Shown: positions 35,573 through 43,339 of the stretch, piece after piece
Position numbering within the stretch: the first letter of the stretch is position 1
Layout: each line of letters opens with the position of its first letter
Source: JAPPLB01 sp965208945
Lineage (GTDB): Bacteria; Acidobacteriota; Terriglobia; Bryobacterales; UBA6623
DNA length: 64,000 bases
Assembly: GCA_965208945.1 (NCBI GenBank)
Contig: OZ242366.1
Location: 3,844,001-3,908,000 of the forward strand
Direction: 5' to 3'
The notes under the pieces: model-generated
What the model was told of the DNA's origin: nothing
Seen by the model: the letters and a program-made list of their open reading frames with translations, nothing else
Database searches by the model: none
Made by a program: the position numbers and the translations under genes

Positions 35573-37222
35573 TCACCACAAGACGCCGAAGACCATGAAA
35601 CCCGATGCCGTCAGCAAAAGCGCCGCCGAAAGAGCCGGTTGGGCCCACCAGGGGATTCGTCTGCCCGTAGCGAACGGCGAGACAACCATCTCCGGCAGCG
35701 CCTCGCCTGAGTGGGCAGGCCAGGCGGATGGGCGAGCCGCGGGTCGAGCGTCCTGTTGATCCCAGCCGAGCAGCAGTGAAGCAGCGAGCATTGCCGCCGC
35801 GGTGATACCAACGCTCCATGAATAGGCGGCGAATCTCTCGGTGAACCAGAAAGGCAGCAGACCGGGTGCGTCGGCGCTGCCCCCCAGATTGGATGCCGCC
35901 AACCCATAGATTGCGCCGGCTATCAGCCCCACGAGCCCGCTGCGTCGATTCGCCGGGGTCAATACTCCCATCAGATAAACAGTCATCAACGGGGTGACGA
36001 ACACGCTGGTGATGCGCACGAAGAAATCAACGATATTCGACGAGACGAGGATGAACGGAACGTATGCGAATGACACGGCAACGATCATGATCGTGGCTGC
36101 GCGGCTGACCGCCAGATAATGGCTCTCCTGGGCCCCGGTGACGAGAAACCGGCCGTAGATGTCGCGTGTAAAGACGGCCGAAAGCGCAGCCCCAATCCCT
36201 TCAAATGTACTTACAGCCGAGGCGATCACCCCGGCTACGACGATTCCCTTGACACCGCTGCCAAGGTACTGATCGACCAGGCGGGGATAGATGACGTCGG
36301 GCTGCGCCAATCCGGGCGACAGCGCCCTTCCGAAAATGCCCAGCGTGGAACTGAAATAGCCCGACAGAATGATCAGGCCGCTGCCGACGACCACGCTCAT
36401 CCTCAGGTCCCACATCGAGCGGGCCCCGAACATCTTCATGGTCTGGGTATGGTTGACGACGAAATACCCTACGGCGATCAAGCACCATCCGATCACCACG
36501 ACGGCGGCGGGGCTTCTTCCGGCACGTTGTCCGCCCATCCTCAACAGCGTCTCGGCCTGGGTGGCTCCTTCCTGCCTGACCAGGGCCTCGGTGGCTCCTT
36601 GGAGACCTCCGACTTGCTGCCAGATGGCGAGCCATAGCACGAAGATCGCCGATAACATCATCGCGCTCAGCAAGACATCCGCCATGGCGACGGTCTTCAA
36701 GCCGCCCCAAGCTGAATACAGGGTCGTCCCAGCGGCGACGAGCACGACCAGCAACCAGGCGGTTTGCGAGTCGAGATGCACCACCTCGGTAAAGATGAGG
36801 TGCAAGGCGACGGCGACGACGGCCAAAGCGCTTGTTCGGTACTGGATCTGGACCAGTGCGCTGATGACTCGCATGCCGGGACCGTAGCGGCCTTCGAGAT
36901 ACTCGGCGTTGGTGAACAGCCCCGTGCGATACATCGTAGGCACGACAAGAAAGGCCGCGATCACTCCGCCCACGCCGACACCGAAGATGAGTCCGCTGAT
37001 CATCACCAGGCCGTCCTTATAGGTGGCGCCGTTCATGGCGATGTACTCGCCGCCATCGACGCTTGTGGCGAACATGGATACTCCGACCATCCAGAACGGC
37101 AGTGTGCGGCCCCCGAGGAACCAGTCCACGTTGGTCCTGGTTTTGAGCGAGCGGTTCCCCGCAAAGCCGAAGACCAGTAACATCAGGCCTGCGACGATGG
37201 CCCAGTCGAGATTCGTCATCAC
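35573..37222 (-). CDS. Sodium:solute symporter (SSS family)
   Basis: 549 residues, 13-14 helices. Marks are DWAIVAGLMLLVFGFAG in TM1, DWFLGGRTLPFWMVGVSMFATSVDGGEYI (the TM2 signature), GGLKTVAMADVLLSAMML, and ASAVSTFEGIGAALSAVFTRDIYGR near TM9. The SVDGG variant in place of SxxS/Txxs at the sodium/substrate site is like putative sugar or organic-acid carriers in this phylum. The start ATG-ATG is preceded by AGGTG and lies only 25 bp from a TAGCCTGCAT element that in turn houses an IS110/IS1111 insertion, so its native promoter has probably been altered. No enzyme partner is adjacent. Confidence 0.9.
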   Translation of the reverse strand: MMTNLDWAIVAGLMLLVFGFAGNRSLKTRTNVDWFLGGRTLPFWMVGVSMFATSVDGGEYIAMNGATYKDGLVMISGLIFGVGVGGVIAAFLVVPTMYRTGLFTNAEYLEGRYGPGMRVISALVQIQYRTSALAVVAVALHLIFTEVVHLDSQTAWLLVVLVAAGTTLYSAWGGLKTVAMADVLLSAMMLSAIFVLWLAIWQQVGGLQGATEALVRQEGATQAETLLRMGGQRAGRSPAAVVVIGWCLIAVGYFVVNHTQTMKMFGARSMWDLRMSVVVGSGLIILSGYFSSTLGIFGRALSPGLAQPDVIYPRLVDQYLGSGVKGIVVAGVIASAVSTFEGIGAALSAVFTRDIYGRFLVTGAQESHYLAVSRAATIMIVAVSFAYVPFILVSSNIVDFFVRITSVFVTPLMTVYLMGVLTPANRRSGLVGLIAGAIYGLAASNLGGSADAPGLLPFWFTERFAAYSWSVGITAAAMLAASLLLGWDQQDARPAARPSAWPAHSGEALPEMVVSPFATGRRIPWWAQPALSAALLLTASGFMVFGVLW

Positions 37223-37379
37223 CTGTTCGGTAGGCCCGAAAGCACACTAACCTGCATTTCTCACCACCCGACGGCCGAAGCACGCCATACGACCGCCAGG
37301 ACTTCGTTGCGCTTGCTTGCCGTGCTCAACGTACTGTTCAATATATGGTTCGCTCCCGGGATGTCCACCTATTCCTTCT

Positions 37380-37600
37380 TGCTGAACGTTGGTCTGCGCC
37401 AATATATCCGACCTCTAGGTGGAACCGCGCTGGTTCCGGGCCATGATGGGGTCCGCACGTCCCGCTCCTCATAAGTACGCCGACCTGTGAGGGCCATGAA
37501 CAGTAACAGGATTCGGTGACGCCGGTACGACCGTTTTGTCCATCAATCGGGAGTAAGCAGACAAACTGTGAGCTCCTGGTAGTGCTACGGCGGACCGCAG
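37380..37600 (-). ncRNA. Predicted bridge RNA of the IS1111 element
   Basis: Lies downstream of the transposase on the same strand, where IS1111-group bridge RNAs are expected. Read in that direction, TACTGTTCA (37505-37497) equals the left flank of the insertion site at 37332-37340, and GGCGTACTTATG (37481-37470) is the reverse complement of the right junction at 38778-38789. Between them GGCC-CTCACA-GGTC can pair, giving a loop with two guide arms. Further on, a CCCCAT (37451-37446) and an ATATATT (37407-37401) match the IS right and left ends and flank a perfect GGAACC-AGCGC-GGTTCC hairpin, like a donor loop. The 5' and 3' limits are approximate. Confidence 0.68.
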
Positions 37601-37605
37601 GGCGG

Positions 37606-38679
37606 TTAACCCGCCGGGGCTGGTTGCCGCTGTTGAGAGAAGCGCTGGCCGCTGCTCAGCAAGGCCCATGCGATGCGCGCCAGCCGTGCCGCCAGCGCCA
37701 CGATCACGACCCGCCGATCTTTGTTCAGGAGCATCCGCCGCAGCCACTGGCCGAGTTGGTCGCTGCGCTTCGCGAGCACGTCGAGGCTCGAGCGGGCACA
37801 GTGCACCAGCAGCGTCCGGACGTAGCGGTTGCCGCGCTTGCTGATGCCTCCCAAGCGCTGCTTGCCTCCGCTGGAGTACTCTCTCGGCACCAGACCCAAC
37901 CAAGCAGCGACGTCGCGCCCCTTCTCGAAGGCCTCGGCGTTGCCGATCGTCGCCACCAAGGCCGTCGCTGTCTGCACGCCGATGCCGGGGATCTCTCTGA
38001 GCCGCCGGCAGGCCTCGCTCGCCTGCGCTTTCCTCAGCAGATAGGTGTTGACTTGCTGAATCTTCTCTGCCAGCACTTGCCATTCGGCAAACATGCCCGC
38101 CAGCAGCGCCCGCATTTCGTCGGACAGGCCGTTATCGGCGTCCTCGAGGATCTCCGGCAGACGGACCACAAACCAACGCTTGCCCTGTGGAAGGGTGATG
38201 CCGCGTTCCAGCAGAAAGGCGCGCGCCTGGTTGATCAACTGCGTCGAGTTGCCCACCAGCCGCGAGCGATAGCGGTGCAGCGACTGCATCGACAGTTGTT
38301 GCTCGCTCTTGACCGCCACGAAGCGCATGCTCGGCCGCAGACAGGCTTCCGCGCAGGCCTCGGCGTCCGTCGAGTCGTTCTTGTCGCGCTTCACAAAGGG
38401 CTTCACATATTTGGGCGGCATCAGCTTCACGTCGTGCCCCTGGGCCAGCAGTTGGCGGCCCAGGTGATGGGCGCCGCAGCAGGCTTCCATGCCGATACGG
38501 CAGGGCTGCATCTGGGCGGTCACCTCCAGCAGCTTGCCCTTCGAGTAGCGGCGACGGGTGAGCACCCGGCCGGTTGCGTCCAAGCCGACCAAGTCGACGT
38601 TGTGTTTTGCTAGATCGAGGCCGATCGTGACGACCTCCTTCCATACGCTCTTGCGGGATGATCGCTGGGTCGTTGCCAT
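37606..38679 (-). CDS. IS110/IS1111-family DEDD transposase
   Basis: 357 residues from the ATG at 38679 (GAGAGGAAACC upstream); the longer open frame upstream is repeat-derived. The RuvC-like DEDD domain is at the N-terminus: Asp in TIGLDLAKHNVDLVGLD, Glu in IGMEACCGAHHLG, and two Asp in KNDSTDAEA. A coiled-coil region spans about 130-210. The C-terminal Tnp20-like domain carries LREIPGIGVQTATALVA and the serine region in YSSGGKQRLGGISKRGNRY. In IS110-family enzymes RuvC Asp and Tnp Ser act together, guided by a bridge RNA. All key residues are present and the reading frame is intact, so the copy may be active. Confidence 0.93.
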   Translation of the reverse strand: MATTQRSSRKSVWKEVVTIGLDLAKHNVDLVGLDATGRVLTRRRYSKGKLLEVTAQMQPCRIGMEACCGAHHLGRQLLAQGHDVKLMPPKYVKPFVKRDKNDSTDAEACAEACLRPSMRFVAVKSEQQLSMQSLHRYRSRLVGNSTQLINQARAFLLERGITLPQGKRWFVVRLPEILEDADNGLSDEMRALLAGMFAEWQVLAEKIQQVNTYLLRKAQASEACRRLREIPGIGVQTATALVATIGNAEAFEKGRDVAAWLGLVPREYSSGGKQRLGGISKRGNRYVRTLLVHCARSSLDVLAKRSDQLGQWLRRMLLNKDRRVVIVALAARLARIAWALLSSGQRFSQQRQPAPAG

Positions 38680-38951
38680 GATGGTTTCCTCTCGGTTCGT
38701 GAACTGCGGCCGGGGACGGCCGTTGCTACCAGCATGGCCGAACTCGACGACGCAGCGGAAGTGGGAGCGAACCATCCCATAAGTACGCCTGCGCGCGCCA
38801 AGCGGCGCGCGCCTTTTTCCTCCGCCCGGCTTGCGCCTGGTCCTGACGGCCCTCTCACCCACTTCGCCTCGCCACGTGGTGAGAAATGCAGGCTAAGTTC
38901 CCTTACAGCAATGGCGGCCATCGCATCGTGTGAATTGGGTGAGGTTGGCGG

Positions 38952-40121
38952 CTAAGCGCGGTTGCCGCTGCCCCAGGCGGAGGTAAACAGTTCCCCTTCG
39001 ATGAAGCGATGGGGCCGGAAGGCGTGGATATCGATCTCCGGTTCTTGCCCGGCGATCATCTTGCTCAGCGACTCGGCGATCGGCGGTCCCAGCTTGAAGC
39101 CGTGCCCGCTGCCCCCGAACGCCGCATAGTAGCCCTCCAGTCCCGGCTCCGGGCCGATCAGCGGATGCCAGTCATCCGTCACCGTATACATCGAGGCCCA
39201 GCCCTTCACATACTCCTGTTCCCGCAGCGCCGGCATCCTTTCAAACACCCCCTTCTCGATGCGGCCCCGCTGCGCGTCGTCGATCATCGGATCGTAGTCG
39301 TCGATGTCGAGCGGCTCGATCTCCTTGGGCGGCCCCAGCCCGGCCAGCACCTGGTCGTCGCCGTGCGGCCGCAGGTAGACCTGCAGGTTGGGGTCGGCAA
39401 TCACCGGGAAGCTGCCGCAATCAGGCGGACGCCGCAGGACAAGGTCGGTCTCGCGGCTCCAGCGCAAGGAGTAGTTCAACCCCACCGTCAGCCCCAGCGC
39501 GCGCCCCCAGCCGCCCGCGGCATTGACCGCGACCCCGGTTGCGATCGTCCCCTGATCGGTCTCGACCGCCGTCACCCGCTCTCCCTGCAAACAGATGCGC
39601 GTCGCCCGCACGCCTTCATACGCCCGCAGGCCCCAGTCCTTCGCGCGCTCCACCAGGTTCGCCGTGGTCTTGACCGGATTGACGTATCCGGAAAGCGGCT
39701 CGTAGATCCCGAACCGCACGTCGTCGACGTTGAGCAGCGGCGCCAGCTCCCGGACCTGGGCGCGCGTGACCCGCTCCGCCAGCACCCCCGCCGGCCGCTC
39801 GATCGCCAGCAACTGCTCGCCCGTCGCAGCCGCCTTCTCCGCAAAGATGCAGCAATAGCCGGTGCGCCGGAACTCGCAGTCGCCCCCCAACTCCTGCTCG
39901 GCGTTCTCGAACATCTCCCGCGCCCGCAACGCCAGCCGCAAGGTCAGCGGGTTGGAGTAGAAGGTTCGCACGATCGCCGCCGAGTGGCCCGTGCTCACCG
40001 CCGCCAGCTTGCTCTTCTCCAGCAGCACCACCTTGCCGAATTGCTGCTTGGCCAGAAAATGGGCCGTGGCCGCTCCCATGATGCCGCCGCCGATCACGAC
40101 GGCGTCCGCGCTGTTGTCCAT
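38952..40121 (-). CDS. FAD-dependent oxidoreductase, D-amino-acid/sarcosine oxidase family
   Basis: 389 residues, DAO superfamily (PF01266). The FAD-binding Rossmann motif is AVVIGGGIMGAATAHFLAK at the N-terminus, followed by VVLLEKSKL. Motifs SGYVNPVKTTANLVERAK (substrate-domain helix), VAVNAAGGWGRALG (second nucleotide contact), YTVTDDWHPLIGPEPG and AFGGSGHGFKLGPPIAESL near the C-terminus resemble sarcosine and dimethylglycine oxidases or dehydrogenases. The usual covalent-FAD Cys is not evident. No signal peptide, so cytosolic. The ATG lies three bases after the stop of a truncated reading frame at 40125, whose AAGGAAC serves as its ribosome site. Expected to oxidise an N-methyl or secondary amine amino acid. 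Confidence 0.9.
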   Translation of the reverse strand: MDNSADAVVIGGGIMGAATAHFLAKQQFGKVVLLEKSKLAAVSTGHSAAIVRTFYSNPLTLRLALRAREMFENAEQELGGDCEFRRTGYCCIFAEKAAATGEQLLAIERPAGVLAERVTRAQVRELAPLLNVDDVRFGIYEPLSGYVNPVKTTANLVERAKDWGLRAYEGVRATRICLQGERVTAVETDQGTIATGVAVNAAGGWGRALGLTVGLNYSLRWSRETDLVLRRPPDCGSFPVIADPNLQVYLRPHGDDQVLAGLGPPKEIEPLDIDDYDPMIDDAQRGRIEKGVFERMPALREQEYVKGWASMYTVTDDWHPLIGPEPGLEGYYAAFGGSGHGFKLGPPIAESLSKMIAGQEPEIDIHAFRPHRFIEGELFTSAWGSGNRA

Positions 40122-40124
40122 GGT

Positions 40125-40421
40125 TCAGTTCCTTTCCGCCGGCTGCCCCGGCGGGGCCGCCGGCTCGGGAGGGGTGAAGTCGGGCCGGTAGCCCAGCTTC
40201 GCAAATCGTCGGAACAGTTCCGCGGCGCTCGACCCGAAGAGAATCACACCGCGGCGCTCTCTCGCCTCCCCCGGCGCCAAGTCCCCGAAAAACGGAGCCG
40301 AGTGCATGCAGTGGTGGCTGTCGGAGTTCTGCATCAGCCCGATGGCATGCTCGTATCCGATGCCGCCCGCCACTGGGAATTGCACACTCCAGATCGCCTC
40401 GCTCCGCCCGCGCCGGTTGCC
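40125..40421 (-). pseudogene. C-terminal remnant of a paralogue of the exported protein at 56425
   Basis: Only about 95 codons remain, without a start or signal peptide. The segment YEHAIGLMQNSDSHHCMHS plus GDLAPGEARERRGVILFG aligns with DNVMENCDQHQCIHS and GDISPGQARTVTGAVIHV in the 308-residue protein at 56425-57351, preserving the Cys-His motif, GD.(S/A)PG and the terminal AELFRRF/KMFFERV helix. The 5' part has been lost, apparently replaced by the promoter of the divergent ceramidase-like gene. Its tail is extended by a Pro-Ala-rich 18 residues. A short real ORF is not excluded, but a truncated gene fits better. Confidence 0.6.
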
Positions 40422-40475
40422 GCAGCGCACGAGACATTGTACACTGCCCGCTGATAACGAGCCGGACAGGGGAAC

Positions 40476-41870
40476 ATGGCACTGCAGGCAGGCTTCGGAC
40501 GCACGCTGATCAATCCCCCCTCGCATATCCCGGCCGGGACCTGGATGGCCCAGAAGCACGTTCGGGCCTCCGGTCTCGACATGGATCTGCGGGCCACGGC
40601 GCTTGTCCTCAGTGACGGTCCCCTGTCGGTCGCGATCATCGACCTGGACCTGTGTTTCCTCTCCGATACGCAGGCTGCCTCGCTCCGACAAGCGGTTCAC
40701 GAGAGCACCGGTATTACGCCCGATCGAGTTCTGCCGTTCTGCAGCCACACCCACGCCGGGCCCGTGATCCTGGAAACCTACCGGGGAGAAGGTGAAGACC
40801 AGGTCAACAACTATGCGCGGCTGCTTCCTGATCTGGTGGCGGGCGCCGCGGTGCAGGCTGTCCAGTCGCAACAGCCTGTCCGAGTCGAGGCGGGCTGCGG
40901 GCAGTCCGACATCGGTGTCAACCGCGACCTGCTGCTGCCGGACGGGCGCATCATCACGGGTTGCAACCCGGACGGTTTCCGTGATCGCGAAGTCGGCGTC
41001 ATTCGGTTCGACAGCCTTGACGGCAAGCCGGTCGGGTCGATTGTCAACTATGCCTGCCATCCAACGGTGCTCGGTCCGGGCAACACCCTGGTCAGCCCGG
41101 ATTATCCGGGCAGCACCCGGCAGGTCGTCGAGCAGCTAACCGGGGCTCCCTGTTTGTTCCTGCAGGGCGCCGCCGGAAACATGGGACCGGTTGAGACCTT
41201 TGTCGATGACGCCGCCGTGGCCTGGCGGCTGGGCACACGCCTGGGGCTCGAGGCGGCTCGTGTCTTTCTCACGCTGGACACCCGCCCCGTCGAGAGGCGT
41301 CTGAAGGATGTCACCGCCTCGGGTGCTCAGCTCGCACGGTACGAGGACGTGCCGATCGACGCTCCACCGCCGCGTCTGAAACTTGCCAGTGCGCACGTGG
41401 ACTTGCCGGTGCGTTCGCCGCTGGCGGATGTCTACGAAAGCGCACCGGAGCAGTTGACCGCGTGGAACGCCCGACTTTCGGAGTTGCAAGGCGGCAACGG
41501 AGCAGCCGCCGAAATCGCCGTCGCGCTGCAGCAGGTGACGCGCCTCGCGCTTCGGGCGGATCGCATGGAGCGCTACCGCTCGAAGCAGAGTCTGGGAGTG
41601 GAGACGCAAGCGGTCTCGATGGGCGCCGCCGCCCTGGTCGCAGTCGCCGGTGAGCCCTACTGTGAAATCGGCGTTGCGGTCAAGAAGAAATCGCCTTTCC
41701 CGAACAAGACGCTGGTGGCCGGTTATCTCGGCGGCGACATGATGTACATCCCCACCGCCGACGTCTTCGCCTGTGACCCGTCACCCATGGAAGTCGACAA
41801 CTCACCGTACACCCCGGAAGCGGAAAAGATCGTCACCGGCCACCTCATCCGCCTGCTGGAAAGTCTGTGA
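40476..41870 (+). CDS. Neutral/alkaline ceramidase-like hydrolase
   Basis: 464 residues, homologous to the protein at 23563. N-terminus LQAGFGRTLINPPSHIPAGTW, zinc-ligand regions PFCSHTHAGPVI and YACHPTVLGPGN, and C-terminal FPNKTLVAGYLGGDMMYIPTADVF match the ceramidase N-terminal-domain family. The GDVSPN serine site of true ceramidases is GAAGNMGPVE here, so the nucleophile is absent, as in the other copy though with different residues. No signal peptide. The downstream MFS gene begins within the stop codon (GTGA), indicating translational coupling: a second hydrolase plus ACS-transporter pair. Diverged enough from the 23.6-kb copy that recent duplication is unlikely. Confidence 0.83.
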   Translation: MALQAGFGRTLINPPSHIPAGTWMAQKHVRASGLDMDLRATALVLSDGPLSVAIIDLDLCFLSDTQAASLRQAVHESTGITPDRVLPFCSHTHAGPVILETYRGEGEDQVNNYARLLPDLVAGAAVQAVQSQQPVRVEAGCGQSDIGVNRDLLLPDGRIITGCNPDGFRDREVGVIRFDSLDGKPVGSIVNYACHPTVLGPGNTLVSPDYPGSTRQVVEQLTGAPCLFLQGAAGNMGPVETFVDDAAVAWRLGTRLGLEAARVFLTLDTRPVERRLKDVTASGAQLARYEDVPIDAPPPRLKLASAHVDLPVRSPLADVYESAPEQLTAWNARLSELQGGNGAAAEIAVALQQVTRLALRADRMERYRSKQSLGVETQAVSMGAAALVAVAGEPYCEIGVAVKKKSPFPNKTLVAGYLGGDMMYIPTADVFACDPSPMEVDNSPYTPEAEKIVTGHLIRLLESL

Positions 41871-43159
41871 CCACCGAGCCAACGCAGCCGCAGCCCGCAT
41901 CCAAGGCGCAGGGTTTCAGCTACACGCAGTGGCTGGTGGCGTCCCTGCTGTTCGCCATGGTGTTCCTGAACTACCTGGACCGCCAGGTGCTTTCCGTGCT
42001 GGCGCCGATCATGCGGGACGAGATTGGTTTGAGCCAAACCGATTACGCCTGGGCGGTGAACGCTTTCCTGCTGTCGTACGCGGTCATGTACTTCGGCTCG
42101 GGGATGATCATCGATCGAATCGGATCCCGCAAGGGATTGACGCTGTTTGTGGCTCTTTGGTCGCTGGCAAGCGCCATGCACGCCGCCGTGCGAGGTTTCC
42201 TTGAACTGGCTCTTGTCCGCTTTCTTCTGGGAGTGACCCAACCCGGAGGTTGGACCGGAGCGGTCAAGACGGTGTCGGAACGTTTTGACGCCCTCCAGCG
42301 GGCCATTGCGACCGGCATCTTCAGCGCCGGGGCCAGCATCGCCACGATGGTGTCGCCGCCGCTGGTGGTCTATCTGCGCAACCGCTTCGGATGGCGGATG
42401 GCATTCCTGATTCCGAGTTTCGCCGGCTTTCTGTGGTTGCCGTTGTGGCTTATGGTGACACGGCGTCCGGCGTTGCACTCCGCCGCGAAAGACCGCGGCG
42501 CCGGCCTCAGCTTCGCCCAACTCGGGCTGCTGCGGGACCGCCGCGTCCTGGCCTACGTGCTGGCTCGCTTCTTCGGAGACTTTTCCGGCTACTTTCCGCT
42601 GTTCTGGATGCCGGATTATCTAACCAGCCACAAGGGATTCAGTTTAGTCAAGATGGGCCGGCTGGCCTGGATTCCGTTTTTCTTCAACATCCTCGGGCCG
42701 CTTTTCGGAGGGATCGCGTCCAATCGTCTGATCCGCCGAGGCAATCCCATCGTGTTTTCGAGAAAGGTGACCATGACGCTGGCGGCGGTCCTGGTGGCGA
42801 CCGGAGCGCTGTTCAACGGGGTCACCAGCACCGTGGGCATTCTCGCGGCGCTGAGTGTGTCGACGTTCGGGGTGGGTGTATGGGCGGGCAACCTGCACAC
42901 CTTGCCCGGCGACGCCTTTCCGCGCAACATCGTAGCGACAGTGCACGGCCTGGCGGGATCGGCGGGGGCCGTCGGAGGCATGCTGTTCAACACGATGGTG
43001 GGCTACTGGAGCGCCGCCGGTTCGTATGCGGCCGTCTTCACTTTGTGGGCGTTACTCGAACCACTGGGGCTAATCGGCATGTGGCTGTGGTTGTCCGAAC
43101 CCGCCGCCGGCAATGGCGATCCAACGGATTCGCAACCCGTCGAGGGCGACCATGCCTAG
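41867..43159 (+). CDS. MFS transporter, ACS/hexuronate-type
   Basis: 430 residues, 12 helices, GTG start overlapping the previous stop by four bases. The first helix and loop read FLNYLDRQVLSVLAPIMRDEIG, and the loop 2-3 signature FGSGMIIDRIGSRKGL follows, as in hexuronate (ExuT-like), galactonate and other sugar-acid carriers. VTQPGGWTGAVKTVSERF and GVWAGNLHTLPGDAFPRN mark later conserved loops. Its TAG stop at 43157-43159 is the first three bases of a TAGCCTGCAT repeat element. Likely imports the substrate of the ceramidase-like hydrolase encoded just upstream. Confidence 0.9.
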   Translation: MTTEPTQPQPASKAQGFSYTQWLVASLLFAMVFLNYLDRQVLSVLAPIMRDEIGLSQTDYAWAVNAFLLSYAVMYFGSGMIIDRIGSRKGLTLFVALWSLASAMHAAVRGFLELALVRFLLGVTQPGGWTGAVKTVSERFDALQRAIATGIFSAGASIATMVSPPLVVYLRNRFGWRMAFLIPSFAGFLWLPLWLMVTRRPALHSAAKDRGAGLSFAQLGLLRDRRVLAYVLARFFGDFSGYFPLFWMPDYLTSHKGFSLVKMGRLAWIPFFFNILGPLFGGIASNRLIRRGNPIVFSRKVTMTLAAVLVATGALFNGVTSTVGILAALSVSTFGVGVWAGNLHTLPGDAFPRNIVATVHGLAGSAGAVGGMLFNTMVGYWSAAGSYAAVFTLWALLEPLGLIGMWLWLSEPAAGNGDPTDSQPVEGDHA

Positions 43160-43339
43160 CCTGCATCTCTCACCACTCGACGGCCCAAGCACGCGATACG
43201 ATCGCCAGGACTTCGTTGCGCTTGCTTGCCGTGCTCGACGTACTGTTCAAGTACGCCTGCGCGCGCCAAGCGGCGCGCGCCTCGTCCTGACGGCCCTCTC
43301 ACGCACTTCGTCTCGCCACGTGGTAAGAAATGCAGGCTA
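43157..43339 (+). repeat. TAGCCTGCAT element copy 5, complete type I, 183 bp, shares codons with both neighbours
   Basis: Ends are TAGCCTGCATCTCTCACCAC and GTGGTAAGAAATGCAGGCTA (two mismatches between arms). The interior keeps the perfect CGTACT-GTTCA-AGTACG hairpin and the perfect CGCGCGCC-AAGC-GGCGCGCG hairpin, so it represents the empty target of the IS1111 insertion in copy 4. Its first three bases are the TAG of the MFS gene. The ATG at 43330-43332 in its right end opens the next gene. The whole spacer between the two genes is this element. Confidence 0.92.

Larger units (their letters stand above)
37342..38780 (-). mobile_element. IS110-family element, IS1111 group, about 1439 bp
   Basis: Ends are set by comparison with intact repeat copies. 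A 13-bp perfect inverted repeat, ATGGTTCGCTCCC at 37345-37357 and its complement at 38763-38775, is subterminal: three bases from the left end and five from the right. That is the hallmark of the IS1111 group. No longer target duplication exists; only the dinucleotide AA at 37340-37341 and 38781-38782 is shared. The transposase reads leftward, with about 100 bp of non-coding sequence before it and about 264 bp after it, again as in IS1111. The element appears intact. Confidence 0.9.
37248..38895 (+). repeat. TAGCCTGCAT element copy 4, split by IS110/IS1111
   Basis: Left part 37248-37341 begins TAACCTGCATTTCTCACCAC and runs through the type I core to GTACTGTTCAA. The right part 38781-38895 resumes with AAGTACGCCTGCGCGCGCC, contains the CGCGCGCC-AAGC-GGCGCGCG hairpin and a CTTTTTCCTCCGCCCGGC insert, and ends GTGGTGAGAAATGCAGGCTA. 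Joining the halves over a shared AA restores the sequence of intact copy 5 at 43157. The IS thus sits in the loop-side of the CGTACT-GTTCA-AGTACG hairpin. Confidence 0.9.

Noticed and set aside
39009..40454. 481-codon plus-strand ORF
   Set aside because: Shadow of the FAD oxidoreductase in very GC-rich sequence.
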